Of a stretch of DNA of 64,000 nucleotides, positions 45,129 to 52,535 are shown one piece after another. Below the pieces are notes generated by a model. That model saw only the letters and a program-made list of their open reading frames with translations. It had not been told where the DNA came from and searched no databases. A program made the position numbers and the translations under genes. This DNA comes from G963717155 sp963717155 (GTDB lineage: Bacteria; Actinomycetota; Thermoleophilia; Gaiellales; JALYLC01): contig OY970326.1 in NCBI GenBank assembly GCA_963717155.1, forward strand, positions 3,224,001-3,288,000, written 5' to 3'. Numbering within the stretch: the stretch's first letter is position 1; the number at the start of each line of letters is the position of its first letter.

Positions 45129-46026
45129 CGGCCAGCTTTCGCGTGTTGACGACGGCCATGGTGTGGATGTCCTCCTCGGTGAAGCCCGCCTCGAGCAGGC
45201 GATCGGCCATCAGCGCGAGGCCGTCCTCGACCGGCGGGTTCGTGCGCTGGCCCAGATCGGTCGAGAGCACGTTGTTGCGGGCCGAGGTCGCGCGGATCGC
45301 GTCGAAGGTCTGGTCCCACGAGACCTTTCCGCTGTGGATCGGCGCGAAGCAGCGCTCGAGCAGCGCGCCGCGCTGGGCAAGCTCGCGCTGCTCGTCGACG
45401 GGAACGCCCTGCGTCGGATAGTCCGGATGCGTCACCACGACGTGGGAGACTCCCGCGGCAAGCGCCGCGTCGACAGCGCTATGGATCTCGGCCCGGCCGA
45501 GATGCCCGGTCGCGAGCACGATGTCGTGACGGGCAACGACCGCGAGCACGCGAGCGAGTCCCTCCTCGGTCAGGGGCACCGGTGCGTTTGCGACGCCGGC
45601 CGCCGCGAACTCGTCCTGGATCTGGCGCCAGACCGGCTGCTTGGCGGGCTTGGGGCCGTCCTCGCTCGCCTCGTTCTCGGAGTCGACGGTCGGCAGCCAG
45701 ACGATCCGGGCGCCTTCACGGGCCGCGATCTCGACCGCCAGCGCGTTCAGCCCGCCGACACCGGCGTTCAGCGTGATCGCGCCGAGCGCATCGATACCGG
45801 GCACCGCCGCGCGCACGACGGCCGCGCGCTCGGCCGTGGGCACGTAGTGCGACTTGAGCACGAAGCCCGCCAGGCCGAGCTCGGCGAAGCGGCGGGCGAG
45901 CCCGAGGTCGTCGATGCGCCGCTTCGCGAGGTCCGGCTCGACGTGGACGTGCAGGTCGTAGGCACCGCGCACGAGCTCCCGTGCGCGGGCACTGGGCCCG
46001 CTCCTAGTGGCCGGAGCTTCGGGCAA
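45121..46026 (-). CDS. DUF6282-type metal-dependent hydrolase
   Basis: About 301 residues of an amidohydrolase-like barrel: AYDLHVHVEPDLAKRRIDDL (HxH metal motif), FVLKSHYVPTAERAA, ARIVWLPTVDSENE, IVLATGHLGRAEIH, VVVTHPDYPTQGVPVDEQ and VLSTDLGQRTNPPVEDGL (final Asp). The reaction is uncharacterised as far as I know. It lies directly between the extradiol dioxygenase and the GalB-like hydratase, the place where a 2-pyrone-4,6-dicarboxylate lactonase (LigI, another amidohydrolase) would be needed. The start is uncertain; a TTG at 46026 is used, overlapping the dioxygenase stop. Confidence 0.7.
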   Translation of the reverse strand: MPEAPATRSGPSARARELVRGAYDLHVHVEPDLAKRRIDDLGLARRFAELGLAGFVLKSHYVPTAERAAVVRAAVPGIDALGAITLNAGVGGLNALAVEIAAREGARIVWLPTVDSENEASEDGPKPAKQPVWRQIQDEFAAAGVANAPVPLTEEGLARVLAVVARHDIVLATGHLGRAEIHSAVDAALAAGVSHVVVTHPDYPTQGVPVDEQRELAQRGALLERCFAPIHSGKVSWDQTFDAIRATSARNNVLSTDLGQRTNPPVEDGLALMADRLLEAGFTEEDIHTMAVVNTRKLAGV

Positions 46027-46987
46027 GAAGCGCGTCCTCCTCGGGTACCGGAGGTGTTCCCTTGATGTGGAACGAGGCGACCGTCTGCATCCCCCACGCC
46101 TGGCCCTTCGCGCGCTCGGCCTGAGACCACACGACGGCCTGGTGCTCCGGATCGAAGATCAGGAACCCGCCCGCACAGACCTCGATCCGGTTCCCGCCCG
46201 GCTCGTACGTGTAGAGGAAGAAGGTCTGCTGGATCGCATGCTTGTGGGGGCCCGACTCCATCACGATGCCGTTCTCGAGGAAGATGTCCGCAGCGCGCAG
46301 CACGTCCTCGCGCTGGTCGACGAAGAACGCGATGTGGTGCAGACGTCCGCGCGTCCCCGTGACGTCCCGCGTGTACGTGAGGTCGTACGACTTCTGGTTG
46401 GACGCGAGCCAGACGCCCGCCTCGCTGCCGTCGTCGAGCACGATCTGCTCGGTCAACCTGAGGCCGAGGAACTGCTCGTGGAACACGCGGTTCTCGCCGG
46501 GATCGACCGCCAGGAAGTTGACGTGGTCGAGGTGGCGGACGCCGGCGCCGCGGCCCGGATAGCGGTTGGGCTGGTTCTTCAGCGCAGGCCGGAGCTCGGG
46601 CGGGGCCGTGTATCGCTCGGACTCGAAGAAGAGCTCGATCCGGTGCCCGTCGGGGTCGTGGAAGCTGTAGGCCGGTCCGTGTCCGAGGTCGCCCTCGAGC
46701 CAGTGCCCCTCCACTCCGCCGGCCTCGAGCGCAGCGACGCGGCGCGCGAGCGCCTCCGGGCTGTGGGTGCGATAGGCGAGGTGGCCGACACCCGACTGCG
46801 CGGACGCGGTCAGCTTGAGCGACGAGCGCTCGTAGTCGCCGAAGCAGCGCAGGTACAGCGAGTCACCGTCCTCGCCCGAGACCTCCATGCCGAGAAGCTC
46901 GCGGAAGTAGTGGAGGCTCTCGTCCGGCCTCGGCGTGAGGAGCTCGATATGGGAGAGGTGGGCGAGATCGCGGACGGGCTCGGTCAT
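46004..46987 (-). CDS. VOC-type extradiol ring-cleavage dioxygenase (catechol 2,3-dioxygenase family)
   Basis: A 327-residue two-domain type I extradiol dioxygenase. The N-terminal domain is LSHIELLTPRPDESLHYFRE. The catalytic domain supplies Fe ligands in VRHLDHVNFLA (about His155), GRLHHIAFFVDQREDVL (about His218) and GGNRIEVCAGG (about Glu269), so the facial triad is complete. It opens a catecholic ring next to the hydroxyl pair using O2. It sits in one operon with GalB- and GalC-like genes, so protocatechuate, gallate or 3-O-methylgallate is more likely than plain catechol; this is inference. Confidence 0.85.
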   Translation of the reverse strand: MTEPVRDLAHLSHIELLTPRPDESLHYFRELLGMEVSGEDGDSLYLRCFGDYERSSLKLTASAQSGVGHLAYRTHSPEALARRVAALEAGGVEGHWLEGDLGHGPAYSFHDPDGHRIELFFESERYTAPPELRPALKNQPNRYPGRGAGVRHLDHVNFLAVDPGENRVFHEQFLGLRLTEQIVLDDGSEAGVWLASNQKSYDLTYTRDVTGTRGRLHHIAFFVDQREDVLRAADIFLENGIVMESGPHKHAIQQTFFLYTYEPGGNRIEVCAGGFLIFDPEHQAVVWSQAERAKGQAWGMQTVASFHIKGTPPVPEEDALLARSSGH

Positions 46988-48429
46988 GCGAGGTAGCCGT
47001 GGTGGTCTGCCTGGAGGTGCCCGGCGAGGCGGCTCGCGAGGGCCATGATCGTCAGCGACGGGTTGACCGACAGCGTCCGCGGGACGAGCGAGCCATCCCC
47101 GACGTAGAGCCGCTTGACGTCCCACGACTGCGCATCCGCATCGACGACGGAGCGCTCGGGGTCGCTGCCCATGCGGCACGTCCCCTGGACGTGCGTCGTG
47201 ATGAGCCCGGTCCAGCGGACGGTCGAGGCGCCGGCGTGCTCGAGCACCTGGCGGGTGAAGTCGAGCGCGCCATCGATGCGCGCGCGCTCGCCGTCGTCGA
47301 ACGACGCCTCGAACGACTCGGCGCCGTTCTCGTCGACCCGCACGCTGCCGTGGTTGTCGTCGTTGACCATCGTCAGCAGGCCGATCCAGCGACGGAACCC
47401 GCGCAGCGCCTCGACGAGAGCATCCCCCCACAGCGGGCCGCTCTCGTCCTCGAGGGTCGTCGCGAAGCCGATCGGGTCCTGGATCGTCGTCGCCTCGATC
47501 ACGAAGCCGCCGTCCTCGTCGTGCTGATGCCCCATCGCGTGCGCGGTGATCGGGTACACCATGTGCGCGTCCTGCGGCTCGTCGAACAGCCCGTACACGA
47601 GACGGGCCGGGTGGAACCCGAGGTTCTGACCGATCAGCCGACTGCTCGGGCTGTCGGGCAGTCCGGAGCGCAGCAGCAGCTGTGGCGTGTTCAGCGTTCC
47701 GCCGGCGACGACGACCACTCCTGCATCCACGCGCCTGACCGTTCCGTCCGGCTCCACGTACTCGACGCCGGTGGCCTCGCCGTCCTCGATCACGACGCGC
47801 TCGACGCGCGCATCGGCGCGCAGCTCGAGGATCCCCGCCGCCCAGGCGTCGTGGATGTACGTGTTGAGCGTCGACTTGCCCGCGTTCGTCGGACAGCCCT
47901 GCAGGCAGGAGCCGCAGCGCATGCAGTTGCCGTCGGTGTACGACATCACCGACTCGAGCTCGGATCCGAGCTCGCGGAACGCGGGCTCGACCGTGCGCAC
48001 GCTTCTCGGCCAGTCGTTCCGCTCGCGCACGCCGAGACGCGCCTCGACCCGGTCGTAGTGCGGCGCGAGGTCGGACGACCCGAACGGCGCGCCGCCGGCG
48101 CCGACGAGCCCGCTCGCCGCGTGCCACTTGACGAGGTCCTTCGCGTGGGCGCGCAGCGCAACCTTCGTGTTGACCGTGGTGCTGCCGCCGACGCAGCGGC
48201 CACCGAGCATCGCGACCGCGCCGCCGGCGCCGCCGTCGATCAGCGCGAACCGGATCGGCCAGAACAGCTCGTAGGTCGCCTTCGCCTCCCAGCGGGTGAA
48301 GTCGGCAGCCGTCCGGTGAGGGCCGCACTCCAGCAGGAGCACGCGACGTCCGTACTCCGCGAGCTCGCCGGCCACGATCCCGCCGCCGGCGCCGGAGCCG
48401 ACGACCACGACGTCGAAGCGCTCGGTCAT
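46984..48429 (-). CDS. GMC-family FAD dehydrogenase with a CxxCxxC-type cysteine motif
   Basis: A 481-residue flavoprotein: FAD motif VVVGSGAGGGIVAGELAEYG, MLGGRCVGGSTTVNTKVALR, second FAD segment VVVAGGTLNTPQLLLRSGLP, and the C-terminal HVQGTCRMGSDPERSVVDAD plus SVNPSLTIMALASRLA. It resembles the large subunit of gluconate 2-dehydrogenase-type enzymes. Residues in GNCMRCGSCLQGCPTNAGK form a ferredoxin-like cysteine cluster, present in some members. Its partner is the small gene upstream (ATGA overlap). The substrate is probably an alcohol or lactol from the aromatic pathway. Confidence 0.82.
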   Translation of the reverse strand: MTERFDVVVVGSGAGGGIVAGELAEYGRRVLLLECGPHRTAADFTRWEAKATYELFWPIRFALIDGGAGGAVAMLGGRCVGGSTTVNTKVALRAHAKDLVKWHAASGLVGAGGAPFGSSDLAPHYDRVEARLGVRERNDWPRSVRTVEPAFRELGSELESVMSYTDGNCMRCGSCLQGCPTNAGKSTLNTYIHDAWAAGILELRADARVERVVIEDGEATGVEYVEPDGTVRRVDAGVVVVAGGTLNTPQLLLRSGLPDSPSSRLIGQNLGFHPARLVYGLFDEPQDAHMVYPITAHAMGHQHDEDGGFVIEATTIQDPIGFATTLEDESGPLWGDALVEALRGFRRWIGLLTMVNDDNHGSVRVDENGAESFEASFDDGERARIDGALDFTRQVLEHAGASTVRWTGLITTHVQGTCRMGSDPERSVVDADAQSWDVKRLYVGDGSLVPRTLSVNPSLTIMALASRLAGHLQADHHGYLA

Positions 48430-48788
48430 CCGATACCGAGGTAGGACCAGTCCTTCGCCAACCGCGTGGCGAGGGGCGTGTTGAAGTCGATCTCGGCCCA
48501 CGCGCCGGTCGCGTCGACACCGGGCGCGACGAAGTCGCTGTAGAACGCCTCGATCGCGAGCGCGCGGACCCACAGGAAGTCGGGCGAGTGCGTCCGGCCC
48601 TCGATCCCGCCGTCGGCGATCAGCGTGAACGCGGCGATCGCGGCGGCACGCTGGGGCGCCGGCATCCTTGCGAGCAGCGCATCGATGTAGACCGCGGGGC
48701 GGACGCGCGCCGATCCGGGGACGATCAGGTCGCACACGCCCTCGATCATCCGGGCCGTCTCGCTGTCGATCGCCTGCAGATCCGCCAT
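48426..48788 (-). CDS. Gluconate 2-dehydrogenase subunit 3-like small subunit
   Basis: A 120-residue protein: DSETARMIEGVCDLIVPGSA, RPAVYIDALLARMP, AIEAFYSDFVAPGVDATGAW, with the acidic/aromatic end DWSYLGIG. Fits the small accessory subunit that accompanies GMC dehydrogenases, although the usual twin-arginine signal peptide is absent, suggesting a cytoplasmic complex. It is the first gene of the leftward ring-cleavage operon and diverges from the hydratase/lyase gene across a 97-bp region carrying the 19-bp palindrome. Confidence 0.75.
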   Translation of the reverse strand: MADLQAIDSETARMIEGVCDLIVPGSARVRPAVYIDALLARMPAPQRAAAIAAFTLIADGGIEGRTHSPDFLWVRALAIEAFYSDFVAPGVDATGAWAEIDFNTPLATRLAKDWSYLGIG

Positions 48789-48829
48789 CGGGCAATGATA
48801 AGCAGTTGCCGGGAGTCGGGTGACCCCAA

Positions 48830-48851
48830 GTATCAGGCTACCTGATACAGT
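48830..48851 (+). promoter_or_regulatory. Palindromic operator and extended -10 before the hydratase/lyase gene
   Basis: GTATCAGG-CTA-CCTGATAC (48830-48848) has perfect 8-bp arms and overlaps TGATACAGT (48843-48851), an extended -10. A nearly identical 19-mer precedes the GMC oxidase at 30698. The MarR repressor encoded by the second gene downstream is the obvious candidate, as in FerC/FerR-controlled ferulate genes. The leftward operon start (48788) is 42 bp away and may share the control. Confidence 0.7.
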
Positions 48852-48885
48852 CGGGCACTACAGACGAGCGAGCAAGGAGAGCGTC

Positions 48886-49713
48886 GTGCGGTACGCGGAC
48901 CGATGGACGACGGTGCGGGTCGAGGTCGACGAGGGGATCGCCTGGGTCGAGCTGAACCGACCGGAGAAGCGCAACGCGATGAGCCCGACCCTCAATTCCG
49001 AGATGGTCGAGGTCCTGCAGGCGCTCGACGCCGACGATGCGTGCGGCGTGCTCGTGCTCACCGGCGCGGGCGACGCGTGGTCGGCCGGGATGGATCTCAA
49101 GGAGTACTTCCGCGAGGTCGACCAGGCGCCCGAGCACGTGCAGCGCAAGGTCCGCCGCGATGCGGCGCTGTGGCAGTGGCGGATCCTGCGCACCTACGCA
49201 AAGCCGACGATCGCGATGGTGAACGGCTGGTGCTTCGGCGGCGCGTTCACCCCGCTGGTCGCCTGCGACCTGGCGATCGCCGCCGACGAGGCGATCTTCG
49301 GACTGTCCGAGATCAACTGGGGCATCCCGCCCGGCAGCGTGGTGAGCAAGGCGCTCGCCGACACGGTCGGGTCGCGGGAGGGCCTCCTCTACGTGATGAC
49401 CGGGCGCACGTTCGACGGACGCAAGGCGGCGGACATGGGACTCGTCAACGCCAGCGTCCCGCGCGCGGAGCTCCGCGGCGAGGTCGAGTCGCTGGCGCGC
49501 GAGCTGCTGGGGAAGAACCCCGTCGTGCTACGTGCGGCGAAGCTCGGCTTCAAGCACTGCGGCACGATGAGCTGGGATCAGGCGGAGGACTACCTGTACG
49601 CAAAGCTCGAGCAGTCGCAGTTCCTCGACGAGGAGCACGGCCGCGAGCAGGGCCTCGGGCAGTTCCTCGACGAGAAGCGGATCAAGCCGGGTCTGCAGAC
49701 CTACGAGCGGTAG
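48886..49713 (+). CDS. ech: p-Hydroxycinnamoyl-CoA hydratase/lyase (feruloyl-CoA hydratase/lyase)
   Basis: A 275-residue crotonase whose sequence follows the Pseudomonas hydratase/lyase nearly block by block: RWTTVRVEVDEGIAWVELNR, KRNAMSPTLNSEMVEVLQAL, GAGDAWSAGMDLKEYFREVD, PTIAMVNGWCFGGAFTPLVA, FGLSEINWGIPPGSVVSKAL (catalytic Glu) and AEDYLYAKLEQSQFLDEEHG (substrate-binding Tyr). It hydrates feruloyl-, caffeoyl- or coumaroyl-CoA and splits it into the benzaldehyde and acetyl-CoA. AAGGAGA lies 5 nt before GTG 48886. The CoA ligase and aldehyde dehydrogenase partners are not in the window. Confidence 0.95.
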   Translation: MRYADRWTTVRVEVDEGIAWVELNRPEKRNAMSPTLNSEMVEVLQALDADDACGVLVLTGAGDAWSAGMDLKEYFREVDQAPEHVQRKVRRDAALWQWRILRTYAKPTIAMVNGWCFGGAFTPLVACDLAIAADEAIFGLSEINWGIPPGSVVSKALADTVGSREGLLYVMTGRTFDGRKAADMGLVNASVPRAELRGEVESLARELLGKNPVVLRAAKLGFKHCGTMSWDQAEDYLYAKLEQSQFLDEEHGREQGLGQFLDEKRIKPGLQTYER

Positions 49714-50154
49714 ATGGAGCCGCGCCTCAGCTACGTCATCGGCCGCCTCGATCGCGTACTGCGCCGGCGCCTCTCCGCGGCCGTCGAGCCTACGGGTCTC
49801 ACGCTTCCCGCCTACACCGCGCTGTCGGTGCTGCGCACGCAGGACGGCCTCTCCAACGCGCGGCTCGCCCGCCGCTCGCTGGTCACGCCCCAGTCGATGA
49901 GCGAGGTGCTCGCCCAGCTCGTGGCGAAGGGCTACGTCCGTCGAAGCGCCGAGCCCGGTCACGGCCGCGTCATCCGCATGGAGCTGACCGAGGCCGGAAC
50001 CCGAGCGCTCGAGCAGTGCGAGCAGGCGGTCGACGCCGTCGAGCACGAGATGCTGGGCGATCTCGACCCGGGCGAGGTGGCGAGCCTGCGCGAGGTGCTG
50101 ATCCGCTGCGGACGGACGCTCGAGGGAGACGTCGCCGAGCGCGCCGCGGGCTGA
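49714..50154 (+). CDS. MarR-family regulator, probable repressor of hydroxycinnamate catabolism
   Basis: A 146-residue MarR protein with LSYVIGRLDRVLRRRLSAAV, LPAYTALSVLRTQDGLSNAR, LARRSLVTPQSMSEVLAQLV (recognition helix) and VRRSAEPGHGRVIRMELTEA (wing). The ATG directly follows the hydratase/lyase stop with no gap, so it is in the same operon. FerC/FerR/HcaR-type MarR proteins repress ferulate genes and release DNA on binding hydroxycinnamoyl-CoA. The two 19-bp palindromes in this window are its likely targets. Confidence 0.85.
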   Translation: MEPRLSYVIGRLDRVLRRRLSAAVEPTGLTLPAYTALSVLRTQDGLSNARLARRSLVTPQSMSEVLAQLVAKGYVRRSAEPGHGRVIRMELTEAGTRALEQCEQAVDAVEHEMLGDLDPGEVASLREVLIRCGRTLEGDVAERAAG

Positions 50155-50191
50155 GCAGCCCGCGTGGCTGCGGCGGTGAATGCTTGGGTAT

Positions 50192-50211
50192 ACTGCTTCG
50201 ACCGAAACAGT
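50192..50211 (+). promoter_or_regulatory. Palindrome overlapping the promoter of the MarR-PDZ gene
   Basis: ACTGCTTCG-AC-CGAAACAGT is an inverted repeat with 9-bp arms and one mismatch. It overlaps the -10 box TATACT (50189-50194) and is followed by GAGGAGAA and the ATG at 50226. Placement over the start site fits autorepression by the MarR domain of the downstream gene. Confidence 0.6.
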
Positions 50212-50225
50212 TGAGGAGAAGCATT

Positions 50226-50957
50226 ATGGCGAAGGAATTCGAGGCACAGACCCTCGTCGAGGCCACGATCGGCGTCGCGGCACATCTCGAGTTCGAGCTC
50301 GAGGAGGCCCTTGCCGAACATCAGTTGACGCGCGCGAGCTTCCTGGTGTTAGCCGCGCTGGAGCGAGCCGACGACCACACGCTCAACCAGCGCGAGCTCG
50401 TCGCCCGTGTCCGGCGCACCTCGGGAACCATGAGCGTGCGGCTCGGCCGGCTCGAGCACGCCGGGGTCATCTCGCGTCGCCGCGACCCCGAGAACGGTCG
50501 CAGCGTCACGGTGACCCTCACGGAGCGAGGGCTGCAGCTCGTCCAGGAGGCGCTGCCGACGTACCGCGATCGAGCCGAGCGGCTGGTGTCCGCGCTCTCG
50601 CCCGACGCCAGGACCGCGCTCGCCGAGCACGTTCCGACATGGCTGGCGTTCTTCGAGCCGGACGAGCGCCTGGCCCCGCGCCTCGGCGTCGCCGTGGCTC
50701 CCTCGGCAGTTGCCGCGCGCATGCGCCGGGCTGTGGGACTCACCCACGAGCACGGCGTGCTGATCCTGCGCGTCGAGCCGAACAGCCCCGCCGACCGGGC
50801 CGACTTCTCGCGCGGCGATCTCGTCGTGCAGGTCGACGGCACGCCGGTGCACAGCATCGGCGACCTCGAGCGGGCGGTGCGCGGCGCCGGGTCCGAGGCG
50901 AAGGTCAGCGTGCTGAGGGGCGCCGAGCCGCGCGAGCTCTCCGTCCACCTCGGCTGA
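50226..50957 (+). CDS. MarR-type regulator fused to a C-terminal PDZ domain
   Basis: A 243-residue fusion. Residues about 1-145 are a winged-helix MarR domain: RASFLVLAALERADDHTLNQ, RELVARVRRTSGTMSVRLGR, LEHAGVISRRRDPENGRSVT. Residues about 155-243 are a PDZ domain of HtrA type: RLGVAVAPSAVAARMRRAVG, GVLILRVEPNSPADRADFSR, GDLVVQVDGTPVHSIGDLER. A serine protease with a related PDZ domain follows 3 bp downstream. PDZ domains bind protein C-termini, so this regulator may sense peptides or the protease itself. I know of no characterised protein with this architecture. Confidence 0.88.
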   Translation: MAKEFEAQTLVEATIGVAAHLEFELEEALAEHQLTRASFLVLAALERADDHTLNQRELVARVRRTSGTMSVRLGRLEHAGVISRRRDPENGRSVTVTLTERGLQLVQEALPTYRDRAERLVSALSPDARTALAEHVPTWLAFFEPDERLAPRLGVAVAPSAVAARMRRAVGLTHEHGVLILRVEPNSPADRADFSRGDLVVQVDGTPVHSIGDLERAVRGAGSEAKVSVLRGAEPRELSVHLG

Positions 50958-50960
50958 GCG

Positions 50961-51923
50961 ATGCGGGCGGAACACGACACCATGACCGAGACGACGCTCG
51001 ACGCCTACTCGCGCACGGTCATCGACGTGGCCGAGGGCATGACCGCGAGCGTCGCCAACCTGCAGGTCGCCCGCCGCACCCGTCGCGGCGAGGCGACCGG
51101 CGGGGGCAGCGCCGTGGTGATCGCACCCGACGGCTACCTGCTCACCTCGGCGCACGTCGTCGAGGGATCCTCGAACGGTACGGCGAGCTTCTCCGACGGA
51201 CGCAACACACCGATCTCGCTCGTGGGCTCCGACCGCCTGTCGGATCTGGCAGTGCTCCGCGCTGATGCCCGCGACCTGCGGCCGGCCGTCCTCGGAGACG
51301 CGGAGCAGCTGCGCGTCGGCCAGCTCGTCGTGGCGATCGGCAATCCCCACGGGTTTGCCAGCTCGGTGACGGCCGGCGTCGTCAGCGGCCTCGGCCGCTC
51401 GCTGCCGATGGGCCGCCGAGGCGGTCCGCAGCGCCTCGTCGAGAACGTCATCCAGACCGACGCAGCACTCAACCCCGGCAACTCGGGCGGCGCGCTCGTC
51501 GACAGCGCCTGCCGCGTGGTAGGCATCAACACGGCGCTCGCCGGGTTCGGGCTGGGCCTCGCGGTACCGATCAACCAGGCCACCCGAACCATCATCACCG
51601 CGCTCATGCGCGAGGGGCGGGTCCGCCGCGCGCAGCTCGGCGTCGCCGTCGCCCCGCGCCCCCTGCCCCCGGCGATCGCCGCGCGTCTCGGTCGTCAGCG
51701 CGCGATCGAGGTCGTTCAGGTCGTCGAGGACGGTGCGGCGGCTCGCGCCGGCGTACAGCCCGGCGATCTCCTGCTCACGATCGATCGCGTCGCCCTCGAG
51801 GATGCCACCGATCTGCAGCGGCTCATGGTCGGCGAGCGCATCGGGCAGCAGCTGCAGGCCACCGTGCTGCGCGGTGGAGACGAGCGCAGCGTGACGCTCG
51901 TGCCGGGAGAGCTCGTCGGCTGA
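50961..51923 (+). CDS. Cytosolic HtrA-like (S1C) serine protease with PDZ domain
   Basis: A 320-residue trypsin-fold protease with the triad in LLTSAHVVEGS (His), DLAVLRADARDL (Asp) and NPGNSGGALVDS (Ser). Then a PDZ domain: QLGVAVAPRPLPPAIAARLG, VVEDGAAARAGVQPGDLLLT. No signal peptide, lipobox or membrane helix is present; the N-terminus is charged and polar. It should therefore act in the cytoplasm, unlike DegP/HtrA. It is cotranscribed with the MarR-PDZ gene. Start ATG 50961; an in-frame ATG at 50982 is possible. Confidence 0.88.
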   Translation: MRAEHDTMTETTLDAYSRTVIDVAEGMTASVANLQVARRTRRGEATGGGSAVVIAPDGYLLTSAHVVEGSSNGTASFSDGRNTPISLVGSDRLSDLAVLRADARDLRPAVLGDAEQLRVGQLVVAIGNPHGFASSVTAGVVSGLGRSLPMGRRGGPQRLVENVIQTDAALNPGNSGGALVDSACRVVGINTALAGFGLGLAVPINQATRTIITALMREGRVRRAQLGVAVAPRPLPPAIAARLGRQRAIEVVQVVEDGAAARAGVQPGDLLLTIDRVALEDATDLQRLMVGERIGQQLQATVLRGGDERSVTLVPGELVG

Positions 51924-51932
51924 CCGACGCGA

Positions 51933-52535
51933 TCAGGCGCGCGTGATCTCGACGTCGATCGGCCCGGGCGAGCCCCCGTTGATCGGCACCAGGTCCTGCG
52001 GGCAGGCCGACACCACCACGTAGCAGTCGAGCTCGGCCCGTAGCGTCGCCGAGTCGCCCGCGCTCGTCGGCGCCGGGAGCCAGCCGAGCGCGGCGTCCGC
52101 GCGAACCGGGATGTTCATGAACAGGTTGATCGGCTGGGGGACGTCGACCGCCTCGACGCCGAGATCGTGCATGGCGCCGAGCAGGTTCTCCTGACACGAG
52201 GCGTGCCACCCCACCGCTCCGAGTCCTTCGTAGCGGGTGGGATCACAGGCAGCGCAGAGCATGTCGTGGATGCCGGGAGAGTCATCGGCCTCGAGCGTCA
52301 GGATCGGCCGGCGGCGGTTCGTCACGAACTGCTCACCCACGCGCGGGAACAGGCGGCTGACGTACGCCCGGGTGTGCTCGGCGCTGTGGTACTCCGACGG
52401 ATCGTCCAGGCAGAAGGCGAACACGTCGGCAACCTGGGCGCCCTCGGGATCGATCACTCGCACCCGGTCGCCGGCGCGGACGACAGCGCCCCATCCGGTG
52501 CGGGCGGGGATGCGGATGGTCTCAACGGTCGACAT
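51933..52535 (-). CDS. DUF1989 / urea-carboxylase-associated protein
   Basis: A 200-residue protein: RIPARTGWGAVVRAGDRVRV, DPEGAQVADVFAFCLDDPSE, HSAEHTRAYVSRLFPRVGEQ, IHDMLCAACDPTRYEGLGA and CQENLLGAMHDLGVEAVDVP. These segments match the DUF1989 family found beside urea carboxylase and in some oxidoreductase clusters, with conserved Cys/His residues that could hold a metal. No urea or guanidine gene is nearby. Convergent with the protease gene, 9 bp apart. Confidence 0.82.
   Translation of the reverse strand: MSTVETIRIPARTGWGAVVRAGDRVRVIDPEGAQVADVFAFCLDDPSEYHSAEHTRAYVSRLFPRVGEQFVTNRRRPILTLEADDSPGIHDMLCAACDPTRYEGLGAVGWHASCQENLLGAMHDLGVEAVDVPQPINLFMNIPVRADAALGWLPAPTSAGDSATLRAELDCYVVVSACPQDLVPINGGSPGPIDVEITRA

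Noticed and set aside
46004..46987. Non-catalytic glyoxalase-like protein
   Set aside because: The two-domain length and complete His-His-Glu iron triad support an extradiol dioxygenase.
48886..49713. Ordinary enoyl-CoA hydratase for fatty-acid oxidation
   Set aside because: The block-by-block match, including DLKEYFREVD, SEINWGIPPG and DYLYAKLEQ, is specific to hydroxycinnamoyl-CoA hydratase/lyase, and the linked MarR gene fits.
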